From positions 930,001 to 994,000 of the forward strand of contig NZ_LQXS01000001.1 in NCBI RefSeq assembly GCF_001586775.1: a stretch of DNA of 64,000 nucleotides, in the 5' to 3' direction. Below are positions 34,757-44,937 of the stretch, one piece after another; the first letter of the stretch is position 1, and the number at the start of each line of letters is the position of its first letter. The translations under genes were made by a program, and so were the position numbers. The stretch is from Sphingobacterium populi. GTDB lineage: Bacteria; Bacteroidota; Bacteroidia; Sphingobacteriales; Sphingobacteriaceae. A model generated the notes under the pieces. The model did no database searches, was not told where the DNA came from, and was given only the letters and a program-made list of their open reading frames with translations.

Positions 34757-37700
34757 ATGATGAAAACGCTAAAACGACTCCCCCATTTACTTGGATACAT
34801 CATGATGGGTTTGCTATTGCAAACGCATCATGTTGTAGGCCAAAGTGGCGATCAGATTCTGGATGGCATCGGCGAAACAAGTACGATTGCGCGCTATCTT
34901 TTCCGAGGTGATTTAAGAGATTGGTCTAGAAATAACTTACACGCCCGTTATGCAGGCGACAAGGGCCCACAATTCAAAGACCAAAAAGGCGGCAAAGTAT
35001 TATCTTTACCAGGCACTGGGAAAAACTACCTTCAATTGCCCAAGGAAGCCCTTAACGATCTCGAGTCCTTAAGTATTTCCACATGGGTTTTTATTCCGGC
35101 ACAGGCCGAATCTTACCTTTTCGATTTCTCTTTCGATGCGAAAAACCGAATTACTGGGCGCATTAAAGGATCGGGCGATAATTCCGCTTTTGAGCTTACG
35201 GTACACAGTGCAGCAGGAAGTCAAAACGCAGCGATAAAAGCATTACCTACCAACGAGTGGATACATATCGCTGGCATTGTAGATCTTCCTTCCAAAACCT
35301 TATCCGTTTATCTAAATGGTGCGAAAACAGGTGAAACGAAACCCGTGAATCTGGATTTCAGCACCTTATCACAAAGTAGTCAATCGGCCAATAGAACATT
35401 AACAGTTGGTCAAGCCAATAATGCTACAGGCACTCCTATGGCTGGCTTATTAAAAGATTTCCGAATTTATAGAGTTGCTCTGACTCCGAAACAGCTACAA
35501 ACAATTTATACAAACGCCAAAAACGGCGGTCAGAGCGCAAGTAGCACAGTAAATCAAGGCGCAAAAACGGAAGACGATTTACAGTCTTTCCCGATGACGC
35601 AAGCACAATTGTACAATGCGTATTTGGAAAAGGTAGCTGACGTAGCAGTAAAAACTACCGTGGGAGATGCGCCACGTTTACCGAGTTTCTTAGAAGGTAC
35701 GTATCGCCATGGCATGCAAGGACCAAAAGTGCGCGTAATCTGGCCTTCTCCGACAGATAACTCCGCGGTGCAAACCGCTGGAAACTACACCATTGTTGGT
35801 CGCGTACCAGGAACGGATTTGCAACCGAAAGCTTTTGTAACTGTAAAAGGTGGAAAAAAATCTGCTGCACCGCGCCAAAGTTTATCTGCATTTGCGCTGA
35901 ATGAAGTCACATTGAACAATGACTCGCCAACTGAAAAAAATCCATTTGTAGCCAACCGCGACAAGTTCGTCCTGACGTTAGCAAAAACGAATCCCGACGA
36001 TTTCCTATATATGTTTCGCAATGCATTTGGCGTCGCACAACCAGCCGGAGCAAAACCATTGGGCGTGTGGGATAGTCAAGATACCAAGTTGCGTGGTCAC
36101 GCGACTGGCCATTACCTAACAGCGATTGCACAAGCGTATGCCAGCACGGGATATGATCCTGCTCTTAAAGCGAACTTTAAACAGAAAATCGACCAAATGG
36201 TGGAAACGTTGTATACGCTGTCGCAATTGTCTGGAAAACCACAAAAAGAAGGCGGTGCTTCAGTAGCAGATCCGCGTGCTGTGCCAACTGGTCCGGGCAA
36301 AAACGAGTTTAATTCGGATCTAAGTACAGAAGGCATTCGTACCGATTATTGGAATTGGGGCGAAGGATATATTAGCGCTTATCCACCAGATCAATTCATC
36401 ATGCTGGAGCAAGGTGCAAAATACGGTGGCCAGCTTAATCAGGTTTGGGCGCCCTATTACACGTTGCATAAGATCTTAGCCGGTTTGCTAGATATTTACA
36501 CGCAAACAGGCAATAAAAAAGCTTTGGAAGTGGCAACAGGCATGGCAGATTGGGTAGAATCACGTTTAAGTGCACTCCCACCAGAAACCTTGCGCGCCAT
36601 CTGGAATACCTACATCGCTGGTGAATTTGGTGGTATGAACGAAACCATGGCGCATTTGTATCAATTAACTGGTGAAAGTAAATATTGGAAAACAGCACAG
36701 CTGTTTGATAACGTCGATATGTTCTTCGGCAATGCTGCACGCACGCATGGATTGGCAAAAAATGTCGATACGTTTCGCGGATTGCATGCCAATCAGCACA
36801 TTCCGCAGATCGTAGGAAGCATCGAGATGTATGGCGTATCGGATGAGTTAGATTACTTCAAAATTGCCGATAACTTCTGGTACAAAGCGGTGAATGATTA
36901 TATGTATAGCATTGGTGGTGTAGCCGGCGCGCGCAACCCAGTAAATGCCGAATGTTTTATCGGTGAGCCATCTACTTTATACCAAAATGGATTCTCCGCA
37001 GGCGGACAGAATGAAACTTGTGCAACGTACAATATGTTGAAACTGACCAGCAGCTTGTTTATGTTTGAGCAACGACCGGAGTTAATGGATTACTACGAAC
37101 GCGGGTTGTACAATCATATTTTAGCTTCAGTGGCAGAAGATAGTCCGGCCAACACCTACCACGTGCCAATCAGACCGGCTTCTGTGAAGCAATTCGGTAA
37201 TCCGCACATGAATGGATTTACCTGTTGTAATGGTACGGCTATCGAAAGCAGCACAAAGTTGCAACATGCTATTTACTTCAAAAGCAATGATAATAAAAAC
37301 CTGTACGTCAACCTTTTCATACCTTCTACCTTAACTTGGACGGAACGTGATGTTCGCATTGAGCAAACCACTGACTTTCCAAAAACAGATCAAACAAAAT
37401 TAACGGTACATGGCAAAGGTAAGTTTGCCATCAACCTACGTGTACCAGCTTGGGCAACCAAAGGTGTGCAAGTCAAAATAAACGGAAAATTGGAGAATGT
37501 GAAAGCGGAAGCTGGATCGTATGTGAAGTTAGCTCGTAACTGGAAAGACGGTGATATGATCGAATGGCAGTTGCCTTTCCAGTTCCGTTTGGAGCCGGTA
37601 ATGGATCAGCAGAATATTGCTAGTTTGTTTTACGGACCAATTTTATTGGCTGCGCAAGAGCCGGAGGCACGTAAAGATTGGCGCCCTGTAACATTGAATG

Positions 37701-37831
37701 CGCAGGATATAAGCCAGTCCATACAAGGCGATCCTGGTCAATTGCATTTCACGATTGATGGTGTAGATTTCAAACCTTTCTACGAAAGCTATGGTCGCCA
37801 TTCTGTCTATTTGGATGTGACTTTAAAATAG
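34757..37831 (+). CDS. LamG-GH127/146 beta-L-arabinofuranosidase
   Basis: A 1024-residue exported glycosidase predicted to remove non-reducing beta-L-arabinofuranose, the sugar linked to hydroxyproline in extensins. The signal peptide ends HHVVGQ (about residue 29). A LamG/concanavalin-like domain spans about 45-255, a small beta domain about 300-360, and the alpha/alpha barrel about 385-840 with the family motif GGMNETMAHLYQLTG. The zinc-thiolate centre of characterised GH127 (HypBA1: Glu338, Cys340, Cys417, Cys418; acid/base Glu322) is matched here by E753 and C755 in NETC, C823 and C824 in FTCCNG, and E737 in IGEPS, with the same 16-residue offset between the two glutamates. C823 would be the nucleophile. 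GH127 and GH146 cannot be separated by eye. It ends at a strong terminator. Confidence 0.9.
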   Translation: MMKTLKRLPHLLGYIMMGLLLQTHHVVGQSGDQILDGIGETSTIARYLFRGDLRDWSRNNLHARYAGDKGPQFKDQKGGKVLSLPGTGKNYLQLPKEALNDLESLSISTWVFIPAQAESYLFDFSFDAKNRITGRIKGSGDNSAFELTVHSAAGSQNAAIKALPTNEWIHIAGIVDLPSKTLSVYLNGAKTGETKPVNLDFSTLSQSSQSANRTLTVGQANNATGTPMAGLLKDFRIYRVALTPKQLQTIYTNAKNGGQSASSTVNQGAKTEDDLQSFPMTQAQLYNAYLEKVADVAVKTTVGDAPRLPSFLEGTYRHGMQGPKVRVIWPSPTDNSAVQTAGNYTIVGRVPGTDLQPKAFVTVKGGKKSAAPRQSLSAFALNEVTLNNDSPTEKNPFVANRDKFVLTLAKTNPDDFLYMFRNAFGVAQPAGAKPLGVWDSQDTKLRGHATGHYLTAIAQAYASTGYDPALKANFKQKIDQMVETLYTLSQLSGKPQKEGGASVADPRAVPTGPGKNEFNSDLSTEGIRTDYWNWGEGYISAYPPDQFIMLEQGAKYGGQLNQVWAPYYTLHKILAGLLDIYTQTGNKKALEVATGMADWVESRLSALPPETLRAIWNTYIAGEFGGMNETMAHLYQLTGESKYWKTAQLFDNVDMFFGNAARTHGLAKNVDTFRGLHANQHIPQIVGSIEMYGVSDELDYFKIADNFWYKAVNDYMYSIGGVAGARNPVNAECFIGEPSTLYQNGFSAGGQNETCATYNMLKLTSSLFMFEQRPELMDYYERGLYNHILASVAEDSPANTYHVPIRPASVKQFGNPHMNGFTCCNGTAIESSTKLQHAIYFKSNDNKNLYVNLFIPSTLTWTERDVRIEQTTDFPKTDQTKLTVHGKGKFAINLRVPAWATKGVQVKINGKLENVKAEAGSYVKLARNWKDGDMIEWQLPFQFRLEPVMDQQNIASLFYGPILLAAQEPEARKDWRPVTLNAQDISQSIQGDPGQLHFTIDGVDFKPFYESYGRHSVYLDVTLK

Positions 37832-38239
37832 TAAACTACCCAAATTAGCTAATACGTGAAAACGGCCTTCATACTTCGGTATGAAGGCCGTTTTTTGTTA
37901 TTGGAAATCACTCCGTATATAAATATCACATCGTGTTTCGATTTACAATTGATTATGAGCTATTACTTAGAAAATAAATCGGCCGATAGACATCTCGTTT
38001 CGTACTCGTAGTCGTGGGCAATAATAATCATTAATGCATACGTATTGCTGTTATGCAACTTCGAGAGGTTTTTCTACGAAGCAACCCGAATCGATCATTG
38101 TAATGCTGCATGAAGTATACTATAATTACTGAAATATGATCCATATAGCCGCCATTTGTAAATGGCCAGGACGGCAACTTTGGAAATCTTTGCCTTATGT
38201 AGATATACAAAAAATTGTAATACATAAAAATGAGCTTAT
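37832..38239. other. Intergenic region between convergent GH127/146 and SusD genes
   Basis: About 400 bases, including the GH127/146 terminator at its left end; the SusD terminator follows just to its right. Short open frames here do not look like real genes. I see no RNA gene or repeat. Confidence 0.5.
37859..37896 (+). terminator. Terminator of the GH127/146 gene
   Basis: A perfect 16-bp stem (37859-37874 with 37879-37894) closed by a TTCG tetraloop and followed by T residues. It lies about 27 bases past the stop codon. Confidence 0.93.
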
Positions 38240-38240
38240 A

Positions 38241-38268
38241 AAAAAAAGAGAAAGCCTAAGCTTTCTCT
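38241..38268 (-). terminator. Terminator of the SusC/SusD operon
   Basis: AGAGAAAGC (38247-38255) pairs with GCTTTCTCT (38260-38268) over a CTAA loop. The A-run at 38241-38247 gives a U tract on the minus strand. It lies about 30 bases past the SusD stop codon. Confidence 0.88.
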
Positions 38269-38297
38269 TCAATATAAACGTAACACACAACGTTATA

Positions 38298-39908
38298 TTA
38301 GTATCCGAGGTTTTGTTTCAAATTTGGATTTTTGGTGATCTCCGCATTTGGTATCGGAAACAGCGTTCGGCTTTGAGCGTTAGCATGCGGACGATGATTA
38401 AACCATGATTTGGTTTGAAAAACACCAAAACGAATAATGTCTTGTCTTCTTCTAGCTTCTGCTGTGAATTCCCATCCAAGCTCATCCAAAAAGCGTCCGT
38501 ATTGAATATCCGCTCCGCCATTCGTAGCGTTTACCGTTCCATCTACTGCCTGCAATCCATAATTGTAATTGCTACCTTGCAAAAGTTGTGCTCCGGTCAC
38601 CGTAGCCTTTTGCGGGTTGTCTTTAAATGCGCGCGCACGTACCTGGCTTACCAACACGGCAGCTTCATCCGCTCTACCTGTCCTTAAGAGTGCTTCTGCT
38701 TTCATCATCAACACGTCTGCATAGCGAAACATCGGAAAATCGTTATCCAAATTGCTCGTAGCACCTTGTTTAACTTTATATTTACCAATACGATAGCCTG
38801 CATTTGATGGTGCAATCACGCCATCGCCACCTATTCCTGGTACACTATTTACATAGTTGATAACAACTGCTCCTGTACTAGCATTCAATTGCGGTCCTTG
38901 AATCCACGAATCGTATAATCGGCTATCGTCTACGTCATAACTATCGATAAACTGTGGCACAGCACAATTACCTCCCCATGGCCCTGCTGCCATACCATAT
39001 ACTAAACGGCTGAGTGGATCTAAAGTCTTCATGTGAATCTGGTTTCCTTGCCCGTATACTTCGTCATAAGGTACGGAGAAAATAATCTCAGGAGATGATT
39101 GATTGGTATGTGAAAATACTGCACTGTAGATATCATCCAAACGGTATTCATTACTTTGAATAATGGCATCGGTTTCCGTAATTACTTTTTCCCACTGAGC
39201 AGTTCCAGTGTAAACTTGAGCATTCAAATAAATCTTTGCCAATAACGTTTTTGCCGCCCAAACGTTGACTCTACCATACATACTACGTACTTCAGTAGAT
39301 AGATCTGGTATCGCATCGGTTAGCTCTTTGACCACAAAATCATACAATTCCTGACGCGTCTTGGGCGTCGGAAGACTGGCGTCACGATAGTCCGTTACAA
39401 TAGGCACGTTGCCATGATTATCTAACAACAAATAGTAAGCTAATGCACGAGTAGCTCTCAACTCAGCAAGAGCATTCTTTCCTACCGCTTCTGGCAACGG
39501 CAATGTACCATCTTCAATCTGCATCATGACCATGTTCACTTTCGTGATCGTTGCATAAGCTTGATTCCATGTATTGTAAGGTTGCCATTGCTCGGTGTTC
39601 CATGTATGTTGATGCATTCTACGATACGTTCCGGCATCGTCCCAACCGTTGGGTCGTACTGGTGTGATGATATGATCAGCACTTTCTTCTTGCAGGTCAA
39701 AATAACCTTGCCAGCCAAACATTAGGGAACGAAATGAAGCATACGTAGGTGCTAAAATGAAAGGTAGGTCGCGCTCGGTCGGATTGACCGTGTTTCCTAA
39801 AACTTCCGAATATACCTGTTCATGCAGGTCTGTACAGGATGGTGCTAATGTCATTGAGCTTAGCACCAATCCCCATAGAGCAATAGATGAACTTTTAAAC
39901 TTTTGCAT
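38298..39908 (-). CDS. SusD-like substrate-binding outer-membrane lipoprotein (RagB/SusD family)
   Basis: A 536-residue lipoprotein with lipobox LAPSC (Cys at about 25). It has the SusD helical TPR-like core, with NAYATITKVNMVMMQIEDG and ELRATRALAYYLLLDNHGNVPIVTDY near the N-terminal half, and the C-terminal signature RFLDELGWEFTAEARRRQDIIRFG. It would sit on the cell surface as the lid of the SusC channel and bind the oligosaccharide or glycopeptide taken up. It is encoded 65 bases downstream of susC. The ligand is inferred from context to contain arabinose. Confidence 0.94.
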   Translation of the reverse strand: MQKFKSSSIALWGLVLSSMTLAPSCTDLHEQVYSEVLGNTVNPTERDLPFILAPTYASFRSLMFGWQGYFDLQEESADHIITPVRPNGWDDAGTYRRMHQHTWNTEQWQPYNTWNQAYATITKVNMVMMQIEDGTLPLPEAVGKNALAELRATRALAYYLLLDNHGNVPIVTDYRDASLPTPKTRQELYDFVVKELTDAIPDLSTEVRSMYGRVNVWAAKTLLAKIYLNAQVYTGTAQWEKVITETDAIIQSNEYRLDDIYSAVFSHTNQSSPEIIFSVPYDEVYGQGNQIHMKTLDPLSRLVYGMAAGPWGGNCAVPQFIDSYDVDDSRLYDSWIQGPQLNASTGAVVINYVNSVPGIGGDGVIAPSNAGYRIGKYKVKQGATSNLDNDFPMFRYADVLMMKAEALLRTGRADEAAVLVSQVRARAFKDNPQKATVTGAQLLQGSNYNYGLQAVDGTVNATNGGADIQYGRFLDELGWEFTAEARRRQDIIRFGVFQTKSWFNHRPHANAQSRTLFPIPNAEITKNPNLKQNLGY

Positions 39909-39973
39909 AATGGTTATATTTTATAGCGTTTCCGCTTATTTTATAATTAAATCAGCTTTGTGTATCGTGTTAT

Positions 39974-42919
39974 CTAAAAGCGCACATTTAGTCCTGCTGT
40001 GTAGGTACGCGTTGTTGGATAGCGATCGCGGTGTTCGATACCTGGCGCGAACTGGAATTCTCCTTCATAGCTGGTTGCCTCTGGATCCAGACCTTTATAT
40101 CCGGTGATTGTAATCAGGTTTAATCCCGACACATAAATACGAAGCGATTTGATTCCTTTGATCAACTGCTTGTTGAATGTGTAACCAATCGTCACATTAT
40201 CCAACTTCAGAAAATCACCATTTTCGATATAATGAGATACGTACACCAAGTCATTGTTCAATGTACGTCCGTACACTGGGTCATACGCTGTACGTAGTGC
40301 ATTGTAGGCTGGGTTTACAGGATTTTCATAATACATTCGTGACATATTTAGAATCTGATGACCGAATGATCCTCGCCAGTTCAATGTCATATCTAAGTTG
40401 CCATATTGAAAGGAGTTGTTCCATCCTAAATTGAAATCCGGAATACCGTTTCCATAGTACTGGCGATCCTCGATAGTCGCATCCTGAATAGGAATGACAT
40501 CACCTTCTTGACTTTCTACTAACCATTTTCCGTCTTCGTCTACTCCTACCGTTTTGTATACATAGAAGTCACCAATGCTTCTTCCTACTTGTACACGGTG
40601 AGTAAATGTCTGAATCGGTTCGCCTGTGTACCCCGCATCAAAGAATTCTTGCGTTACGCCGAATCGATCGTTGGATAGATTCCGTAATTTATTTTTATTT
40701 GTCGAAAAGACTACAGTGGTTCTCCATTTAAACCGTTCTTTGTTGACTGCGTCGACGTTTACTAGGGCTTCGAAACCACTATTACTCATCTCGCCCGCAT
40801 TCAAGAACATAGAAGAGGTAAGGTACGGCGGCACAGGCACTTGGAACATGTACAACAAGTCTTTGACTTGACGAGAATAATATTCTAATGAACCGTAAAC
40901 ACGATTATTAAATAAACTATAATCTACCCCAAGATTTAGCTCGTTCTTTCTTTCCCAACGCAAATCGGGGTTGAAGTTACGTGCTGGCACAAACCCTGGT
41001 ACCCAAGCACCATTGATGTAAGCGCCTTGGCTTAATGTGTAATTGTAGCTGATCTGCGAATTATATGGTGAAGCAGCAATGGTACCGGTTACACCGTATC
41101 CAGCACGCCATTTCAATTGGTTGATACTACTTTGATTGGCCATAAAGTCCTCTTTGGCCATATCCCAACCAACTTGCAATGCCGGGAAATTTCCCCATTT
41201 ATTGTTTTCACCAAAAGTACTGGATCCTTCACGACGGATACTCGCCATTAACAAGTACTTCTCTTTGTAGCTGTAGTTTGCACGGGCAAAATAACCGATC
41301 AAAGTAGATTCTTGTTTGTAACTTCCCATCGTAGCCAATCCATTTTGTAGAGCACGGCCAGCTTCTAGCTTATTATAGCCGTATTCGTCAGTCGGAAAAT
41401 TAAAGTTATAAGCATTGAAATTCTCGAACATATTACGCTGCCAACTGTAACCAGCCAAACCGACGATACGATGATCGCCAATCTGCTTATTATAGTTTGC
41501 GGTGATCTCCATTAGGTTTTCTACACCTGCGCGCGTCCATCGAGACGCTGTACCGTTTAAGTTGTTTTTGGTCGTATTCACATGATCAAACGAGGTCGAA
41601 GTTCCTGTCAAATCGTTATCTTGAACACGAGAAAATAGAGCTTTAAAACTTAGATCCGTTGTTGGACGATAATCCAATGAACCATTCAACCGTGTTTCAC
41701 GAAACAAACGATCGTTCACTGTTTCATGAATCATGCCTAGCGGATTATCATACATGTAAGCATTACTTTCTTGCCATTTTCCTTGGTCATTGAAGATGCG
41801 ATCCGTTGGATTGCGAATCATCGCCTGACGCCACATATATTCCGAACTTCCACCCTGCTTGGCACTGATTGTGTTGCTAATAACTTGAATCCGACTGCGA
41901 AGTTTACCATCAAACATATCATGATTAAGGTCGGTACGTATGTTCAACCGTTCTTGGCCGCTCTTTAACAATACGCCATCCCAATCTCTGTAGTTTACAG
42001 ATCCAGTAAAATTGGTTCTGGAGTTACCTCCAAACAAAGTTAGATTATGGTTGTGGCTGAATGGATTTTGAGTTACTTCGTCGATCCAATTCGTACTGTG
42101 GCCTAGATCCTCATAACTTTTACCTTCCGCGATCAAACGACGGTAATCGTCTGCCGTTAGCAGATCTGGAACGCGGAAAAGTGTTTGTAAGCTCGCATAG
42201 TTGTTATATTCGATACTAGTACGGCCATCTGTAGAACGATTTTGCTTCGTAGTAATGAAAATAACACCACCCGTGGCTCGCGTACCATAAATCGCTGCCG
42301 CAGATCCATCTTTCATAACATCGACTGATTCGATATCTTCTGGAGCCACCGAATTAAATTCGCCCGGTACACCATCTATAATCACTAACGGATTTACCGC
42401 ACCTTGAATTGAATTCAGACCACGCAAATTGATTTGCGTTCTGCCATTTGGGTTACCGCTTGGCGTAGTAATCCGCAAACCAGCCACTTTACCTTGAATC
42501 AGTTGTCCAGCATCAATAACAGCGCCTTGATTAAAGCTTTCAGACTTCACGCTGGCTACCGATCCGGTAGTCTCTCCGCGACGCTGTGTACCATAACCAA
42601 CAACGACTACTTGCTCCAATTCTTCGGACGAAGTTTGTAGTCGTATTGTCAGTGTAGTCTGATCTGTCAATGTTTGTGTAAACTCAACGTGTCCTACGGA
42701 GTTCACAGTCATCCGAGCTCCAGTCGTATAACGCAGTTCAAATTGACCTGATCGATTACTAGAAATTTTTTCGGATGAATTGCTTAATGAGATGGTGGCG
42801 CCTTGCACTGGATTCCCAGCTTCGTCAACGACCTGCCCCGTGAGCGATCTTTGCTCTTGGCCGTACACCAATCCTATATTAAGCAATAGTAAAAAAAGTA
42901 CATAATGGAATTTATTCAT
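39974..42919 (-). CDS. SusC/RagA-family TonB-dependent transporter
   Basis: A 981-residue outer-membrane transporter that pairs with the SusD protein. I use the ATG at 42919 because it starts the signal peptide (MNKFHYVLFLLLLNIGLVYG); upstream residues in frame look untranslated. A carboxypeptidase-regulatory-like domain (about 25-100) is followed by the SusC signature QVVVVGYGTQRRGETTGSV, the plug with PLVIIDGVPG and GSAAAIYGTRATGGVIFITTK, and a barrel ending in VRF. It has no STN domain, so regulation is not through FecR-type signalling. The divergent promoter region shared with araB holds a candidate AraR operator. Confidence 0.94.
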   Translation of the reverse strand: MNKFHYVLFLLLLNIGLVYGQEQRSLTGQVVDEAGNPVQGATISLSNSSEKISSNRSGQFELRYTTGARMTVNSVGHVEFTQTLTDQTTLTIRLQTSSEELEQVVVVGYGTQRRGETTGSVASVKSESFNQGAVIDAGQLIQGKVAGLRITTPSGNPNGRTQINLRGLNSIQGAVNPLVIIDGVPGEFNSVAPEDIESVDVMKDGSAAAIYGTRATGGVIFITTKQNRSTDGRTSIEYNNYASLQTLFRVPDLLTADDYRRLIAEGKSYEDLGHSTNWIDEVTQNPFSHNHNLTLFGGNSRTNFTGSVNYRDWDGVLLKSGQERLNIRTDLNHDMFDGKLRSRIQVISNTISAKQGGSSEYMWRQAMIRNPTDRIFNDQGKWQESNAYMYDNPLGMIHETVNDRLFRETRLNGSLDYRPTTDLSFKALFSRVQDNDLTGTSTSFDHVNTTKNNLNGTASRWTRAGVENLMEITANYNKQIGDHRIVGLAGYSWQRNMFENFNAYNFNFPTDEYGYNKLEAGRALQNGLATMGSYKQESTLIGYFARANYSYKEKYLLMASIRREGSSTFGENNKWGNFPALQVGWDMAKEDFMANQSSINQLKWRAGYGVTGTIAASPYNSQISYNYTLSQGAYINGAWVPGFVPARNFNPDLRWERKNELNLGVDYSLFNNRVYGSLEYYSRQVKDLLYMFQVPVPPYLTSSMFLNAGEMSNSGFEALVNVDAVNKERFKWRTTVVFSTNKNKLRNLSNDRFGVTQEFFDAGYTGEPIQTFTHRVQVGRSIGDFYVYKTVGVDEDGKWLVESQEGDVIPIQDATIEDRQYYGNGIPDFNLGWNNSFQYGNLDMTLNWRGSFGHQILNMSRMYYENPVNPAYNALRTAYDPVYGRTLNNDLVYVSHYIENGDFLKLDNVTIGYTFNKQLIKGIKSLRIYVSGLNLITITGYKGLDPEATSYEGEFQFAPGIEHRDRYPTTRTYTAGLNVRF

Positions 42920-43264
42920 AATTCTCGTATTTTGAAGGTTATTGCTATCGGGCAAGTTAGCAGGTATATTCAGGATGGTTCACGCTGATATTACCCTATA
43001 CTATTCGGATTTTAACGTGTAGATACATTCTTGCGTGTAGCACTATTAGTTTCATATAAAAAGCAATATCATAACGCTTCGGGAGAAATAAATTCTCACT
43101 ACAATGATAATTTCTCTTGAATAATACAGCTTTCAGCAAGTGCCGAATATATTGTGGGGCTGACAAGTACATCGCTATCAGACAAATAGTTCATTATTAT
43201 AAAAAATAATTTAATTTTAATTGTCAGTTTGACAATATTTTATAATATTTGGACAAATCGAATT
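42920..43264. other. Divergent promoter region between susC and araB
   Basis: About 345 bases of AT-rich DNA that must contain the promoters of both the SusC/SusD pair and the araBDA-araR operon. The perfect dyad at 43220-43236 near the araB start is the only strong motif. A weaker hairpin GAGAA-ataaa-TTCTC is at about 43083-43097. Confidence 0.6.
43220..43236. promoter_or_regulatory. Candidate AraR operator
   Basis: ATTGTCAGTTTGACAAT is a perfect dyad with 7-bp arms and a 3-base centre, ending 28 bases before the araB ATG. The araBDA operon ends with a Nudix-type AraR gene, so autoregulation through this site is the natural reading. The related sequence ATTGTCAGTACGACAAT at 61632-61648 differs at two of 17 positions. 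Confidence 0.6.
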
Positions 43265-44932
43265 ATGATGCTTACAAAATATGTTATTGGAGTCGACTTT
43301 GGTACCGACTCTGTTCGCGCCGTACTAGCCAGCACCGCCGATGGAAAAGAAATAGCTACCTCCGTATTTGAATATCCTCGCTGGAAAGAAGGCTTGTATT
43401 GTGATGCCAAGAAAAGTCAATTCAGACAACATCCTTTAGATTATATAGAGGGATTAGAATCAGTGATCCACGATTGTGTACAACAAAGTGGTCCTGATAT
43501 CGCTCGCGATGTGGTGGGCATCTCCATAGATACCACCGGCTCCACGCCTGTAGCAGTCGACAAATCTGGAACACCATTAGCTTTGCTACCGGAGTTTGCC
43601 GAAAATCCAAATGCCATGTTTGTACTTTGGAAAGATCACACCGCCATTCAAGAAGCTGCCGCAATCAATCTACATGCGAAACAATTTGATGTGGATTACT
43701 TGCAGTATGTTGGCGGGATATATTCTTCCGAATGGTTCTGGTCCAAGCTACTCCATATCTTCCGTCAGGATGATCAAGTGCGCCATGCTACTCAATCATG
43801 GGTAGAACATTGTGATTGGATTCCGTTCTTATTATGCGGAGGAAATCAAGTTATCGATATCAAACGCGGCGTATGCTCGGCGGGTCATAAATCATTATGG
43901 GCAGCGGAATTTGGCGGATTTCCACCAAATGAATTTTTCTCCACGCTCGATCCCTTATTAGATGGCTTTACACAAAAGTTGCCGGCCGAAACATATACTG
44001 CCAGCGAAGCCGCAGGAAAACTCAGCGCAGAATGGGCTTCAAAATTAGGATTATCTACGGATGTATTTGTCGGAATAGGAGCCTTTGATTGCCATATGGG
44101 CGCAGTTGGTGGCCAAATCGAACCGTATTATCTGAGCAAAATTATCGGTACATCCACCTGCGACATCCTCGTCGCGCCCAAGCAAGAAATGGCCAACAAA
44201 TTAGTAAAAGGTATCTGCGGACAAGTCGATGGTTCGGTAATACCGGGTATGATTGGTTTAGAAGCCGGTCAATCTGCATTTGGTGACGCTTACGCGTGGT
44301 TCAAAAAGCTATTGGTATGGCCTTTAAAACATATTGGCGGAGATAGTGGGCTACTCACTAACGAACAAATCGACCAACTGGAAAACCAGATTTTGACTGT
44401 ACTTAGTCAAAAAGCTGCGACAATTATTCCTACAATAGAAGATGAATTAGCGTTAGATTGGCTGAATGGCCGAAGAACCCCAGATGCCAACCAAGCTTTA
44501 CAAGGTGCATTTACGCATTTAGACCTAGCTTCTGATGCACCACACATTTTCAGAGCATTGGTAGAAGCGACTGCCTTTGGTGCAAAACGAATCGTAGACC
44601 GATTTGTAGATCAAGGCATTCCAGTCAAAGGCATAATCGCTCTAGGTGGTATTCCGCGCAAATCTCCATTTGTCATGCAAATGATGGCCGACGTTATTGG
44701 AATGCCGATTCGAGTACACCAATCCGAACAAACCTGTGCTATAGGTGCCGCCATGTTTGCCGCAACTGTCGCCGGCATATTTCCACGTGTCGAAGATGCC
44801 ATGCAGCAAATGGGACAAGGATTTGACAAAGAATATGCGCCAGATCCTTCGCGCGCCGAAATATACGCCAATCGCTATGCGCAATACATCGCCTTAGGTG
44901 ATTTCACGGAGCAACGCCTTAGCAAAAATTAA
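43265..44932 (+). CDS. araB: L-ribulokinase
   Basis: It phosphorylates L-ribulose to L-ribulose 5-phosphate with ATP. The start is taken at the ATG at 43265 (MMLTKY), because the longer frame begins with a TTG that lies inside the operator. The 555-residue protein is a FGGY-family kinase: VIGVDFGTDSVRAVLA at the N-terminus is the phosphate-1 motif, GIGAFDCHMGAVGGQ and IGTSTCDI lie in the middle, and GGIPRKSPFVMQMMADV plus the ribulokinase-like ending follow. It leads the araBDA operon; araD starts 5 bases after its stop. Confidence 0.95.
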   Translation: MMLTKYVIGVDFGTDSVRAVLASTADGKEIATSVFEYPRWKEGLYCDAKKSQFRQHPLDYIEGLESVIHDCVQQSGPDIARDVVGISIDTTGSTPVAVDKSGTPLALLPEFAENPNAMFVLWKDHTAIQEAAAINLHAKQFDVDYLQYVGGIYSSEWFWSKLLHIFRQDDQVRHATQSWVEHCDWIPFLLCGGNQVIDIKRGVCSAGHKSLWAAEFGGFPPNEFFSTLDPLLDGFTQKLPAETYTASEAAGKLSAEWASKLGLSTDVFVGIGAFDCHMGAVGGQIEPYYLSKIIGTSTCDILVAPKQEMANKLVKGICGQVDGSVIPGMIGLEAGQSAFGDAYAWFKKLLVWPLKHIGGDSGLLTNEQIDQLENQILTVLSQKAATIIPTIEDELALDWLNGRRTPDANQALQGAFTHLDLASDAPHIFRALVEATAFGAKRIVDRFVDQGIPVKGIIALGGIPRKSPFVMQMMADVIGMPIRVHQSEQTCAIGAAMFAATVAGIFPRVEDAMQQMGQGFDKEYAPDPSRAEIYANRYAQYIALGDFTEQRLSKN

Positions 44933-44937
44933 TATTT

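Noticed and set aside
34757-37831. Possible general pectic arabinan enzyme instead of an extensin-type one
   Set aside because: Not fully rejected. GH127/146 members also act on other beta-arabinofuranosides, but the adjacent prolyl peptidases and hydroxyproline pathway favour the Hyp-linked sugar. Kept as an alternative in the main finding.
37897-38240. Short open frames in the gap between the GH127/146 and SusD genes
   Set aside because: They have no recognisable protein-like sequence, overlap the SusD terminator or coding region, and are not preceded by a promoter-like element.
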